Below, one piece after another: positions 36,863 through 46,233 of a DNA stretch of 64,000 nt. The first letter of the stretch is position 1. Each line of letters begins with the position of its first letter. The DNA is from Stakelama sediminis (GTDB lineage Bacteria > Pseudomonadota > Alphaproteobacteria > Sphingomonadales > Sphingomonadaceae), in assembly GCF_014199335.1 (NCBI RefSeq), contig NZ_JACIJI010000007.1:43835-107834 (forward strand), written 5' to 3'. Made by a program: the position numbers and the translations under genes. Under the pieces are notes generated by a model. That model saw only the letters and a list, made by a program, of their open reading frames with translations. It had not been told where the DNA came from and made no database searches.

Positions 36863-37798
36863 TCAGGAAGCAGGCATCCCGGACAACACCGTCTTGCAAT
36901 CCTGCCCATGGGTTTCGGCCCAGGCGATATATTGCAGCCGAACCGCATCGTCGGGGGATATGCCCAGTTCGTCGGCCGCCGTTTCGGTCTTGCCGAACCG
37001 GCGCGGATCATAGCCGGTGATGCCGATAAAGTCGGTCAGCGCTTCCAGATAATAGCCGAACCGGCTGGCATGATAATGGTCCCATGCCCACAGATCGACC
37101 TTGCCATAGGATATCCCGTCATAGGGATCGGGGTCGGCCACGCCTGCCGCCATGGCGCAATTGAATGCCTGTCCTACCGGGTTCACCCGGTCGATATCCG
37201 GCGACGCCTGCGCCGCCAGATCATAGCCGTGCCGGACATCCAGCGCCATTTGGGTGATCGGCTTTCCATACCAGGCACCGCCCGGCACATAGGTCTGATC
37301 AGGCCGCGACCATGTTGCGGTCAGGCTGACGTCCACTTTGGGGTTCTTTGCCCTGAACATTTTGGCGAACCATCCGGAATAGGTGATGGTCTTTTGCGGA
37401 TTGCCGGGATGCTGCGGGTCCAGCGTGCTGTAATCCTGCATGACGACATGGTCCCACGGACGATCGACCAGCGAACGCTTATTGTCCCAATGCCATTCGA
37501 GATTCTTGCCGCCGGAGGTTTCCAGACTGACCGTGTAGTGCAGTCCCGCTTCCTGCGTGAACAGTTTGAACAGGGCGGGCACGCCACCGACATGATCGTC
37601 GTTCAGATCGTCCACAGTCGTATCGCGATATTTCCATACCGGCGAATGCGCGCCATAGGTGAAGCTGTTGCCGATGAAGAGTACGGTTTGCGGGTCGTCG
37701 GAGGCTGCGTCCAGTTTCTGCGCACCCGCAGGCACCGCAGCCAGCAATCCCGCGGTCAGTGCCACCAATGCCATGCGCGATACCAACGGCCTGTCCAT
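36863..37798 (-). CDS. Secreted SGNH/GDSL-like hydrolase
   Basis: A 311-residue exported protein with signal peptide (residues 1-26, ending AGAQ). Block I is FIGNSFTYG (Ser nucleophile) and block V is DHYHAS, giving the Asp-His pair; YSTLDPQHPGN lies near block III. These are marks of an SGNH esterase/lipase; similar proteins are often annotated as hypothetical in sphingomonads. A GGGAG ribosome site precedes ATG 37798. Likely substrate is an acyl or acetyl ester in the periplasm, but unknown. It lies downstream of the TonB-dependent receptor gene, behind a terminator, so it has its own promoter. Confidence 0.68.
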   Translation of the reverse strand: MDRPLVSRMALVALTAGLLAAVPAGAQKLDAASDDPQTVLFIGNSFTYGAHSPVWKYRDTTVDDLNDDHVGGVPALFKLFTQEAGLHYTVSLETSGGKNLEWHWDNKRSLVDRPWDHVVMQDYSTLDPQHPGNPQKTITYSGWFAKMFRAKNPKVDVSLTATWSRPDQTYVPGGAWYGKPITQMALDVRHGYDLAAQASPDIDRVNPVGQAFNCAMAAGVADPDPYDGISYGKVDLWAWDHYHASRFGYYLEALTDFIGITGYDPRRFGKTETAADELGISPDDAVRLQYIAWAETHGQDCKTVLSGMPAS

Positions 37799-37863
37799 CC
37801 GACTTATCTCCCTGTCACCTCGAATCCGTCGCGATATGCGCTTTCGAACCGTGCAACGCCAAC

Positions 37864-37902
37864 CAAAAAAGGCGGGGGAGGAAGCATTGCCTCCTCCCCG
37901 CC
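37864..37902 (-). terminator. Intrinsic terminator of the ZnuD-like receptor gene
   Basis: Read on the minus strand, GGGCGGGGAGGAGGC and GCCTCCCCCGCC-type arms fold around a short AATGCTT loop and run into six T residues (plus-strand AAAAAA 37864-37869). It lies 16 bases past the receptor stop codon and before the SGNH gene start. Confidence 0.85.
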
Positions 37903-37917
37903 CATCTATCCGAAACG

Positions 37918-39927
37918 TCAGAATGCGAGCTTCATCTGCAACCGGATATTACGGCCCGGCGCAATCACCTCCGCCTTGTTGAGAGCGGCGGCGTTACGCT
38001 GCACATCGTTGGTCAGATTCTGTCCGATCACCGAGAAGGCTATGCCCGGCCGCTTCCGGAACGGCTTTATCGTCATATGCGCGCTCAGGTCGTTGAACGC
38101 CGGCGTCGGCGTATCGAACGCGCCATATTCATCCTGACGGCCATTGTGCAGGAACAGGAAACCGGCATCCAGCATCTTGCCCGTCCAGGTCATACCCCCG
38201 CCATAACGATAAGGCGGAATGCGCGGCACGTTGCTGCCGTCGTCCAGCGTGGCGCGAACATAATCCGCCAGCCCCTTTACGCGAAGACTGCCGCTTGTCC
38301 CGTTGACCAAATCAATGGACGCCTGCCCCTCCAGTCCGCGGAAATGCGCACCCTGCTGGCGATAGAAGAGTTCCTTCAACTCGCCGTCGGGACTGGTGGT
38401 GCAAACGCCCGCATCGTCGCAGGTCCGGCCGGTCAGGTCGCCATAGATATAGTTGTTGAACCACGAGCTGTAAGCGCTGCCTTCGAAACGGAACCTGCCG
38501 CTGTTGACGCGGATCGTCGCTTCCAGCGAGTTCGCCCGCTCGATCTTCAGGTTCGGATCGCCCGTCTCGAACGTATTCGGACCATCATGACCGCCGCGCG
38601 CGAACAACTCCGTAATTGCCGGAGCACGACCGGTGCTGGAAAAGGTCAGCCCCAGCTTCACCGTATGCGCCAGATCATAAAGTGCACCGATTGCGCCGCT
38701 GAGCGGAGTGAAGTCACGATCCGTGAAGATATTGGACGCAGGCGTACCTTCAACATGAACGTGTTCGACACGGCCCGCGACCTGCAACCGCAGATTGGCG
38801 GTGAGCGGCGTGTTGGAGAAGATGTACCCCGCCTCACTTTGGGTCACGGTCGGGAACAGGTAGGAACTGTCGGCACCTATCGCGGAGAAATTACGCCGCT
38901 GCACCTCGACCCCGACCGCGGTATTCTGGATCGGCCCGATCGGCTGCAACAGCAATTCTGCTCGCCCGTCATATTCCGTATTCTTGAACGTCGTATCGAC
39001 GGTGCCGTCGGGTTCGGTCTCATTATGCGCATAATCGGCATAGCTGGCATCGATCTTCAATGACTTGAACGGGCCGGAAGCGAAGCCGATCGCGTTCTTC
39101 GTCATCACCTTGGTCTGGTGCATGTCGATAAAGGTCGTGTCGCTGGGGATGCCGTATTGTGCATCATAATGCGTCACCGCAACGCCGACATGGGTATCGT
39201 CATTGAAGAAATAGGACGCGCCCACCGCCTGACCATAACCATGGAAGAACGAATTCTGCTGGGTGCCCAGCGGCGTATCGTAATCGTCGGCATGACGATA
39301 ATAGCCGTCGACATGCACCGCCAGATTGCCCGACCGGCCGTCGGCAAGAACGGAGCCTTGTCCAGTATCCGAAACGCTGTCGAAACCGCCGTCAATCTCT
39401 CCCGACAGATCCTTGTCGGGCAATGACGTCGGGACGCGGTTGTTGATCGCATTGACCACACCGCCGATGGCCTGACTGCCGTAGCGCAGGGCAGCCGCAC
39501 CGCGCACCACCTCAATGCTGCGCGCGGACAGCGGGTCGATGGGAATACCGTGATCGGGACCGATGTCGGACACGTCCGAACTGCTCAGTCCGTCCTCCAA
39601 TATGCGCACGCGGGTGGCATCCATGCCGCGAATAATCGGGCGGCTGGCCCCTGCGGCAAAGCCTGTCGCGGCAACGCCGGGAATATCCTTCAGCGAATCA
39701 GCAATGCTGGCACCGCCGCTGTCGAGAATCTGCTGGCGGTCGACCTTGGCCGAAATCGACGGGGTTTCGTCGGCACCCAGATCAAACGGGGTTGCCGTGA
39801 CAATGATGTCCTTGGCACCCGATTGGGCCTGACTACTCGTACCGGGTTGCGGATCGGCCGGTTTAGCCGATGCCGCCAGCGGAAGGAGCGCGACCGTGGC
39901 CGCGCCGATCAACAAGGAAACTCGCAT
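37918..39927 (-). CDS. TonB-dependent outer-membrane receptor, ZnuD-like
   Basis: A 669-residue ligand-gated transporter with signal peptide (1-22, ASA), TonB box DIIVTATPFD, plug domain (ILDSGGASIADSLKDIPGV, ASRPIIRGMD, EVVRGAAALRYGSQAIGGVVN) and a 22-strand barrel ending in Phe (LQMKLAF). Barrel motifs TFETGDPNLKIERANSLEA and FYRQQGAHFRGLEGQA are those I associate with the ZnuD/zinc receptor group; two cysteines in TCDDAGVC form an extracellular-loop pair. Zinc, copper or another metal is the likely cargo. GGAG precedes ATG 39927. It is directly downstream of the DUF2946-like gene, 95 bases away, on the same strand, below a possible metal-type operator at 40524. Confidence 0.85.
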   Translation of the reverse strand: MRVSLLIGAATVALLPLAASAKPADPQPGTSSQAQSGAKDIIVTATPFDLGADETPSISAKVDRQQILDSGGASIADSLKDIPGVAATGFAAGASRPIIRGMDATRVRILEDGLSSSDVSDIGPDHGIPIDPLSARSIEVVRGAAALRYGSQAIGGVVNAINNRVPTSLPDKDLSGEIDGGFDSVSDTGQGSVLADGRSGNLAVHVDGYYRHADDYDTPLGTQQNSFFHGYGQAVGASYFFNDDTHVGVAVTHYDAQYGIPSDTTFIDMHQTKVMTKNAIGFASGPFKSLKIDASYADYAHNETEPDGTVDTTFKNTEYDGRAELLLQPIGPIQNTAVGVEVQRRNFSAIGADSSYLFPTVTQSEAGYIFSNTPLTANLRLQVAGRVEHVHVEGTPASNIFTDRDFTPLSGAIGALYDLAHTVKLGLTFSSTGRAPAITELFARGGHDGPNTFETGDPNLKIERANSLEATIRVNSGRFRFEGSAYSSWFNNYIYGDLTGRTCDDAGVCTTSPDGELKELFYRQQGAHFRGLEGQASIDLVNGTSGSLRVKGLADYVRATLDDGSNVPRIPPYRYGGGMTWTGKMLDAGFLFLHNGRQDEYGAFDTPTPAFNDLSAHMTIKPFRKRPGIAFSVIGQNLTNDVQRNAAALNKAEVIAPGRNIRLQMKLAF

Positions 39928-40022
39928 AAAAACTCCATTACTCCCTGAGGGCAGCCCAAAGCTGGACGCTGCCCCAAAGCGGCGCGAGAAAATCACGCCC
40001 CTGAATTGTTTAGAAACCGGAT

Positions 40023-40412
40023 TCAGAGAAGGAGCGAAGGAGGCGCACGGCTTAGCCAGGCATGCGACCAGCGGGTTGCAACGGACCGCAGCACGGTGGC
40101 GGGAGCACCCCGATAGGATTGTCGCTCCGGCTGGAACACCACGACGGGAGAGGCTGCCAGATAGTGACCGGAGGTCTCGCTCGCCTGACAGATTGGGCAG
40201 ACCGGCGAAGTGTCGAAGGGAGCCGGCCGGTCCACAAAATGCGCGGGCTGTCCGGATGGCCCGGCAACCACAGTACTGACCGGCGGCAGGCGGAAATGCA
40301 GATGCGTCTGGGTAAGGCAACTCTGCCACAGAAACGCGCCCAGCACGAACAGCAGCACGGCCAGAAACCAGCCGTTCAGCCGGTGCATCTGATGACGGAA
40401 AAATTCAATCAT
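40023..40412 (-). CDS. DUF2946-like membrane-anchored protein
   Basis: A 129-residue protein with an N-terminal helix (NGWFLAVLLFVLGAFLWQSC) and a soluble part carrying HLHFRLPP and CPICQASETSGHYLA. The paired cysteines plus the downstream HYL segment match the DUF2946 family, small proteins usually encoded next to TonB-dependent copper or zinc receptors and thought to bind metal. ATG 40412 is preceded by AGG; an upstream start at 40451 would add 13 residues. It heads a likely two-gene operon with the ZnuD-like receptor. Role in periplasmic metal delivery is inferred from context. Confidence 0.62.
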   Translation of the reverse strand: MIEFFRHQMHRLNGWFLAVLLFVLGAFLWQSCLTQTHLHFRLPPVSTVVAGPSGQPAHFVDRPAPFDTSPVCPICQASETSGHYLAASPVVVFQPERQSYRGAPATVLRSVATRWSHAWLSRAPPSLLL

Positions 40413-40523
40413 CCCATGCCTGCCGACACAACGCGAGCAGGGTAATCGCAAAGGTTCGCGATTTTCCCATATCCCCTCACGTCACATCGGCTCCCATGCT
40501 GCAATGCATCAAACGCACGGGCT

Positions 40524-40540
40524 ATGTTACAACGTCACAT
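40524..40540. promoter_or_regulatory. Imperfect palindrome, candidate metal-regulator operator
   Basis: ATGTTACAACGTCACAT is an imperfect 17-base dyad (outer ATGT/ACAT and AC/GT match, the centre does not) 112 bases upstream of the DUF2946-like gene. Its ATGTTA...ACAT ends recall alphaproteobacterial Zur/Fur-type sites, which would fit a metal receptor operon. It also lies 139 bases before the halogenase gene, so it could serve either direction. Confidence 0.35.
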
Positions 40541-40678
40541 TCTGTCAAGCCTTTCCGAACATAAAACTGCAACCGCACTCGCGCTGACGCAGCCTCGCCG
40601 CTATCGCGCGCTCTTTTCAGGCTCCGGACGGCAACGTACAACCGGCAGCCGACACCCCGCCGGGCGAAGAGGACAAAG

Positions 40679-42265
40679 ATGGCAGACAACGACAAGGACT
40701 TTGAAATCACCATCGTCGGCGGCGGTACGGCGGGATGGATGACGGCAGCCCTGCTCTCCCGCCTGTTCACGCGCGGATACAAGATCCGCCTGATCGAGTC
40801 CGATCAGATCGGCACGATCAGCGTCGGCGAAGCCACGATTCCTGCGATCCGCATCTTCAATCAGATGGCGGGCATCGACGAAGCCGAAATGATCCGTGAG
40901 ACGCAGGCCACGTTCAAGCTGGGCATCGAGTTCGACGGATGGCGGCGACCGGGGCACAGCTATATTCACGGGTTCGGCACCATCGGCCAGGATCTGTTGT
41001 GGCTTCACGCCCATCAGTTCTGGCTGGCGCAGCAACGGGCGGGCAAGGTCAAACCGCTCGACGCCTATGCGATCAACTGCGTTGCCGCACGCATGAACCG
41101 TTTTGCCCAGCCCGACATGCGCGACCCCGATTCCCCGCTTGCCGGGATCGACTATGCCTATCACTTCGATGCGCTGCGGTTCGCGGCCTTTCTGCGCAAA
41201 CGCGCCGAAGCGCAGGGGGTCGAACGCATCGAAGGCAAAATTGACCATGTCGAACTGCGCGCAGCAGACGGGTTCGTCGAATCCGTGCGGCTGGAGGACG
41301 GACGCAGTTTCGGCGGCGACCTGTTCGTCGACTGCTCGGGTATGCGCGCGCTGCTGATCGGACAGGCGCTGGGTGTCGGGTTCGAGGACTGGAGCCGCTG
41401 GCTGCTGTGCGATCGCGCACTGGCGGTGCCGTGCGAAAATGCACCGATCCTCACCCCCTATACGCGCTCGACCGCGCATGCATGGGGATGGCAATGGCGC
41501 ATCCCGCTCCAGCATCGGCTCGGCAACGGCATGGTCTATTCCAGCGCGCATGTCAGCGACGACGAAGCCGCATCGCGCCTGCTCGCCGGTCTCGACGGGA
41601 CGCCGCTGAAAGACCCGCTGCCGGTGCGTTTCAAGCCCGGTCGCCGGGAACGCGCATGGGAAAAGAACGTCGTCGCTATCGGCCTGTCTTCAGGCTTTCT
41701 GGAACCGCTGGAATCGACCAGCATCCATTTGATCCAGACCGGTATCTTTCGCCTGATCGCGCTGTTTCCGGACCGCAATTTCATGACTTCCGACCGCGAA
41801 GAATATAACCGGCAGAGCGCGTTCGAATATGCCGATGTGCGCGACTTCCTGATCGCGCATTACAAGGTAACCCGTCGCGACGATTCCGATTTCTGGAACT
41901 ATTTGCGTACCATGGATGTGCCTGAAAGCCTGTCGCAGCGGCTTGCCCTGTTCGCTGAAAGCGCGCGCTTCTTCCAGCATGGCAAGGCGGAGCTTTTCCG
42001 CGAGGAAAGCTGGGTGCAGGTCTTGCTGGGTCAGGGGCTGGATGCCAATCCGGACCCGATGGTCGACCTGATCCCGCCGGCCGAACGGCAGGCCTTTCTG
42101 AACGATATCGAAGAAGTCATTGCCGACTGCGCCAGCCGGATGCTGGGGCATGCCGATTTCATCGCACGCATTCGCAAACCGCCCGCCACCACCCGCGCAC
42201 CCGGCATTATAAATACCGCAATAACAATGCCTTCAATTACATTCGGTCCAAAAGTGTCACGATAA
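40679..42265 (+). CDS. Tryptophan-halogenase-like flavin-dependent halogenase
   Basis: A 528-residue FADH2-dependent halogenase. FAD motif GGGTAGW (14-20); catalytic lysine in ATFKLGIEF (Lys80, the PrnA Lys79 equivalent); halogenase signature WQWRIP (271-276); active-site Glu in LEPLES (Glu345). All key residues are present, so activity is likely. The family brominates or chlorinates indoles in vitro, but the natural substrate of members beside TonB-dependent receptors is not known, and there is no flavin reductase or tryptophan pathway here. The C-terminal ~30 residues are non-conserved. It is followed after 178 bases by the large receptor gene, with a LacI-type operator between, so the two may be regulated separately. 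Confidence 0.9.
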   Translation: MADNDKDFEITIVGGGTAGWMTAALLSRLFTRGYKIRLIESDQIGTISVGEATIPAIRIFNQMAGIDEAEMIRETQATFKLGIEFDGWRRPGHSYIHGFGTIGQDLLWLHAHQFWLAQQRAGKVKPLDAYAINCVAARMNRFAQPDMRDPDSPLAGIDYAYHFDALRFAAFLRKRAEAQGVERIEGKIDHVELRAADGFVESVRLEDGRSFGGDLFVDCSGMRALLIGQALGVGFEDWSRWLLCDRALAVPCENAPILTPYTRSTAHAWGWQWRIPLQHRLGNGMVYSSAHVSDDEAASRLLAGLDGTPLKDPLPVRFKPGRRERAWEKNVVAIGLSSGFLEPLESTSIHLIQTGIFRLIALFPDRNFMTSDREEYNRQSAFEYADVRDFLIAHYKVTRRDDSDFWNYLRTMDVPESLSQRLALFAESARFFQHGKAELFREESWVQVLLGQGLDANPDPMVDLIPPAERQAFLNDIEEVIADCASRMLGHADFIARIRKPPATTRAPGIINTAITMPSITFGPKVSR

Positions 42266-42286
42266 AGACACGCTTGCGCAAAAAAC

Positions 42287-42322
42287 TGAAAACGGTTTCA
42301 CAGCCTATTGTAACCGGTTACA
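42287..42322. promoter_or_regulatory. LacI-family operator pair upstream of the large receptor
   Basis: A perfect 14-base palindrome TGTAACCGGTTACA (42309-42322), the same as that in the lacI/GH3 promoter at 48820. It is preceded by a second near-palindrome TGAAAACGGTTTCA (42287-42300), two mismatches in the centre, whose axis is 22 bases away, that is about two helical turns. Central CG and these half-sites are typical of LacI/GalR-family operators. The receptor start is 122 bases further on. Confidence 0.82.
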
Positions 42323-42443
42323 TCTCTCGATAGGGAAGAATTCTTAGTCGGCGCGACTCGTGCGGACCGCGCGTCCATATGCGTCGTGAATAGAAATCAA
42401 ACCATCCGGCGATGTCCGGAATCTGGGGTAAGGGAGAGGAACA

Positions 42444-45400
42444 GTGCGGTCACACGCATCCAAAATTCGTCGAATCACCAACGGCGTTTCTGTTTCAGGC
42501 GCGGCATTGGCGCTTGCACTGACAGCGGCGGTCCCTGCCTATGCGCAGACGGGCACTTCCTCCCTCGAAGGTCATGTGACCGGCCTTCCTGCCGGCACGA
42601 AAGTCGTCATCGTCGACAACAATACCGGTGAGAAGACGTCGGCAAAGGTTGATGCCAAGGGTAATTATCGCGTCATCGGCCTGCGCCCTTCGACCTACAC
42701 GGTCATCGTCGCGAACCTTGAGCCGCAGCAGACGCAGCTTTTCATCGGCCAGACCGGCGTCGTCAATTTCGGCAAGAGCACGACCGGCGGCGACATCGTC
42801 GTCACCAGCACGCGTGGTCAGGTTGATGTTCGTTCCCCCACCGTTGCGACCAACGTCACCCCGGCGCAGATCGAAAACCTGCCGCAGAATACCCGCAACT
42901 TCCTGAGCTTCGCCAGCCTGGCACCGGGCGTAAACCTGTCGCGCGGCGCTACCCCGCAGTTGCAGGCGGGTGCCGTGGCATCATCCAACGTCAATGTGCT
43001 GATCGACGGCATGAGCCTGAAGAACCCCGTCAACCATGGCGGCATCTTCGGTCAGAATTACGGTCTGGGGAACCCGTTTCCGCAGATCGCGATTCAGGAA
43101 TATAATGTCGAAACGCAGAATTTCGGAGCAGAGACCGGACAGGCCGGATCGGCGGTCATCACCGCGATCACTAAGACCGGCGGCAACCACTTCCATGGCT
43201 CGGCCTTCATCGATTTTCAGCCGAACAGCTTCATCACCCAGCCCTATTTCGACAAGAAAAACGGCGTCCCGAAACCTGCCTATAACCGCAAGCAATTCGG
43301 CGGCGAACTGGGCGGGCCGATCATCCCCGACAAGCTGACTTTCTATGTTGCCGGCGAAGGAACGATCGAAAACCTGCCCGGCACCCAGGGTATTGTTACC
43401 AATGTCCCGACCTCTGTATCCAATCTGGTGAACATTTCGCACAACAAGGATTTCAAGCAGGGGCTCTATTTCGGCAAGCTGACCTGGTTCGCGACCGATT
43501 CCGATACGGTCAATCTTGAAGCGTTCATCCGCCGTGAGAACAATCTGTCGGATATCGATTCCAATGCGGCTTCGACGCATGGCCGGACGATCCTGACGCA
43601 TGAGGATCGGTTCCAGTTCAACTGGAAACACCATGCCGGTAATTTCGTCAACGAACTGAACATTGCTTATGACAAGCAGACGCAGGAAACGCCGCCGGTA
43701 GGAACCGGTCCGGAATATAATCTGGATAACAGCTATTATAGCGCGTCCGATTGTACTGCGGATGAGATCGCGAACACCAATTGTCAGGTTATGAATCCCG
43801 ACTTTTCGGCACGCGCACAGCTTGGTGCTCACTATTTCTATCAGGGGGATGCCGTAAAATCCTTCACCTTGAAGAATGACAGCACGCTGATTTCGGGCAA
43901 CCACACGATCAAGTTCGGTGGCCAGTTTGCGCTGCTGAACATGTCACGCACCGTCAATAACGCGTTTGATGGCCGGTATTTCTATTATAATCCAGGCGCA
44001 AGCGGGACGTTCGATCCGCTGACTGATCAGCCCTATGGTGCAAAAATCAACATTCAGTCTTCGCCCACCGTGTCGGCGAAGGACTATCAGATCGGTGCCT
44101 ATGTTCAGGACGAATGGCGTCCGGACGACCACTGGACGCTGAACTACGGGTTGCGCTGGGATCTGGAAACCAACGCCAACAACAACGATTACGTGACTCC
44201 CACTGCTGTTGCCGATGCCTTGCGCAATTATCCGGGCTGGGCCGCCAACGGCATCGACCCCAACAACTACATCTCCACCGGCAGCAACCGTAAGCCGGAA
44301 TGGGGCGCGATCCAGCCGCGTTTCGGTGTCTCCTACGACGTCCATGGCGATGGCAGCCTGGTGATCTTCGGCGGCGTAGGCCGCTATTTCGACCGCAGCC
44401 TGTTTATCGAAGGCGTGCTTGAAACGCTGACCAACTCCAGCAAGATCGCCAACGTCTATTTCTGCAACAATGGCGGCGCCAGTCAGGGCGCCGGAAACGG
44501 CCTCACACCGGCCGACTGTGCGCAATGGAACTCCGCTTATCTGAATCCGGCAAATCTACGGGCTCTGGCAAAAACCCAGGGTACGAATGGCGGCGATGTC
44601 TGGGTACTCAACAACAAAACCCGCCTGCCCTTCTCCGACCAGCTCGATTTCGGCATCCGCAAGCGGTTCGGGCAGATCCGTACGTCGATCACCTATTCGC
44701 ACATCAGTTCGCACAACATCTTCCAGTATGTACGCGCAAACTATTTCACCAATGGCTGGTACACCCGCTATCTGCAGACGGACGCCGCCGGAAACGTCAT
44801 CGGCTGCACTCCCGGCGGCGATGCGTGGATTCAGGACAATATCTCCGATGTGACCTATGCCGCATGCCCGGCGGGCGGCGGCCAGTTGCAGGGATATCAG
44901 GGCAAGCTCGATCGCGGCATGTCGGACGGTAAGGCGCAATATGACGCCTTCTACATCAAGGCCGAAAAACCCTTTACCGACAACAGCATCTGGGGCTTCA
45001 CCACGACGCTCACGCTGCAGTTCGCAAAGAGCAATGTCGCACAGGCGCTCAGTAGCGACGAATTCTACAACGGCTCGCGGCAGGACGCCTATGGCTGGAA
45101 CTATGTCGGCGGAGTCGAGAAATGGCACCTGGTCACCACCGGCATCTATCGCGCACCCCTGGGCCTCACCCTGTCGGGCACGCTCGACCTCTCTTCCGGC
45201 CCGTCCTTCGGCAACGTCGTGTTCGGCGACACGCCCGATAGCGCTTCCGCATATGGCAATTTCGGCGGCGTATTCTATCCCAAGCCGTTTATCGCCTATA
45301 AGCGGCTGGACCTGAAGATCGCCAAGACCTTCACCATGCCGTGGGGCGACGGCGATCATAAGCTGACTGCCGATTTCCAGGTGTTCAATGTGTTCAACTG

Positions 45401-45521
45401 GCTGAACCGGACCTATTCTGCCTGGGGTGCAGGCTCGGGCGATCCCGCGCCGCTCATTGAAAACGGGCAGGTCTATAATGACTCACGCAGGTTCCAGGCA
45501 GGAATCCGGTACAAATTCTAA
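42444..45521 (+). CDS. Large TonB-dependent receptor with N-terminal carboxypeptidase-regulatory-like domain
   Basis: A 1025-residue outer-membrane transporter. Signal peptide 1-35 (AYAQ); a CarboxypepD_reg-like beta-sandwich (SSLEGHVTGLPAGTKVVIVD, YRVIGLRPSTYTVIVANL) at about 36-105; TonB box DIVVTSTR; plug with NTRNFLSFASLAPGVNLS and GSAVITAITKTGGNHFHGSA; barrel ending RFQAGIRYKF with terminal Phe. This Oar-like group takes up large substrates, often oligosaccharides. GTG 42444 is preceded by GAGGA. It is under the LacI-type operators at 42287-42322 and is followed by a hairpin and the DUF6445-like gene. The carried ligand is inferred to be the glucan degraded by the GH144/GH3 enzymes. Confidence 0.92.
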   Translation: MRSHASKIRRITNGVSVSGAALALALTAAVPAYAQTGTSSLEGHVTGLPAGTKVVIVDNNTGEKTSAKVDAKGNYRVIGLRPSTYTVIVANLEPQQTQLFIGQTGVVNFGKSTTGGDIVVTSTRGQVDVRSPTVATNVTPAQIENLPQNTRNFLSFASLAPGVNLSRGATPQLQAGAVASSNVNVLIDGMSLKNPVNHGGIFGQNYGLGNPFPQIAIQEYNVETQNFGAETGQAGSAVITAITKTGGNHFHGSAFIDFQPNSFITQPYFDKKNGVPKPAYNRKQFGGELGGPIIPDKLTFYVAGEGTIENLPGTQGIVTNVPTSVSNLVNISHNKDFKQGLYFGKLTWFATDSDTVNLEAFIRRENNLSDIDSNAASTHGRTILTHEDRFQFNWKHHAGNFVNELNIAYDKQTQETPPVGTGPEYNLDNSYYSASDCTADEIANTNCQVMNPDFSARAQLGAHYFYQGDAVKSFTLKNDSTLISGNHTIKFGGQFALLNMSRTVNNAFDGRYFYYNPGASGTFDPLTDQPYGAKINIQSSPTVSAKDYQIGAYVQDEWRPDDHWTLNYGLRWDLETNANNNDYVTPTAVADALRNYPGWAANGIDPNNYISTGSNRKPEWGAIQPRFGVSYDVHGDGSLVIFGGVGRYFDRSLFIEGVLETLTNSSKIANVYFCNNGGASQGAGNGLTPADCAQWNSAYLNPANLRALAKTQGTNGGDVWVLNNKTRLPFSDQLDFGIRKRFGQIRTSITYSHISSHNIFQYVRANYFTNGWYTRYLQTDAAGNVIGCTPGGDAWIQDNISDVTYAACPAGGGQLQGYQGKLDRGMSDGKAQYDAFYIKAEKPFTDNSIWGFTTTLTLQFAKSNVAQALSSDEFYNGSRQDAYGWNYVGGVEKWHLVTTGIYRAPLGLTLSGTLDLSSGPSFGNVVFGDTPDSASAYGNFGGVFYPKPFIAYKRLDLKIAKTFTMPWGDGDHKLTADFQVFNVFNWLNRTYSAWGAGSGDPAPLIENGQVYNDSRRFQAGIRYKF

Positions 45522-46227
45522 GGCCAGCCCCCCGGGCCGATCCCGAAGCGATGCTATTCTCCCCAGGTTGCATCGCTTCGGGAAAAGCCGGGCACCGGTT
45601 TTGAGCGTCGACGGGCTAGGCCCGCCGCCAGCCGACATTGTCGCACTGGCAGCGAGCCTCGCTCCGTTTCCGCCCGCGACCAACCATTATCCCGGTGTAC
45701 GGTGCATCATCCGGCATCAGGACCGTACCGTAACAGCCTATGTCGAGGCACTGCTGGAGCAAGCGGCACCCTATATCGGCGGTGCGTTCGACATCGACAG
45801 TTTCGACCTGAAAGAAGCCAGTTTCTCGCTGGTGACGACACCGGCAGAGGCGCTAACCGCTATCCAGCGTGCACCGCATTTCGACTCGATCGATCCCGAC
45901 CTCTACGCCGTTCTCCATTATGTCCGACCGAATGCGGGTACCGCATTTTACCGGCAACAGGCGACTTCGATCGAACTGGTCGATCAGGCCAGCCTGAACC
46001 GCGTCGTGAACAGCGCCCGCACTACGCCCGCGCCGCACGGCTATATCAATGGGAATCGCGGCGGATATACCTGTATCGGCGCGGTAGAGGGGCTGGAGGG
46101 GCGACTGGTCGCCTATCCAGCCCGGCTGCTTCATTCCGGGCGGATACCCCCCGGCTTCATCGGCAGCGACGATCCGGCGCGCGGACGATTGACGACCAAC
46201 ATCTTCATCCGTGCGCATCGAAGCTGA
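45478..46227 (+). CDS. DUF6445-like protein
   Basis: A 249-residue cytoplasmic protein that I match to the DUF6445 group, which commonly accompanies tryptophan-halogenase-like genes and TonB-dependent receptors. Motifs are FPPATNHYPGVRCIIR, FSLVTTPAEALTAIQRAPHFD, DLYAVLHYV, GTAFYRQQ and LVAYPARLLHSG, then RLTTNIFIRA; the pattern of HFD...H...R with beta-strands resembles 2-oxoglutarate/Fe(II)-dioxygenase-type barrels, though iron ligands are not proven. ATG 45478 overlaps the receptor end by 44 bases; conservation seems to begin only near HRFGKSRAPVL, so a TTG at 45568 is an alternative. It ends six bases from the convergent GH144 gene. Function unknown. Confidence 0.72.
   Translation: MTHAGSRQESGTNSKASPPGRSRSDAILPRLHRFGKSRAPVLSVDGLGPPPADIVALAASLAPFPPATNHYPGVRCIIRHQDRTVTAYVEALLEQAAPYIGGAFDIDSFDLKEASFSLVTTPAEALTAIQRAPHFDSIDPDLYAVLHYVRPNAGTAFYRQQATSIELVDQASLNRVVNSARTTPAPHGYINGNRGGYTCIGAVEGLEGRLVAYPARLLHSGRIPPGFIGSDDPARGRLTTNIFIRAHRS
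45542..45582. terminator. Perfect 12-base inverted repeat after the receptor gene
   Basis: Arms CCCGAAGCGATG (45542-45553) and CATCGCTTCGGG (45571-45582) are perfectly complementary, with a 17-base loop, 20 bases after the receptor stop. There is no T-run. It is more likely an mRNA-stabilising or attenuating stem than a full terminator, and it lies within the apparent 5' end of the DUF6445-like frame. Confidence 0.5.
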
Positions 46228-46233
46228 ACCGCA

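Noticed and set aside
40413..40678. tRNA or riboswitch search in the halogenase/DUF2946 gap
   Set aside because: No cloverleaf, and no cobalamin, TPP or other known riboswitch core was recognisable.
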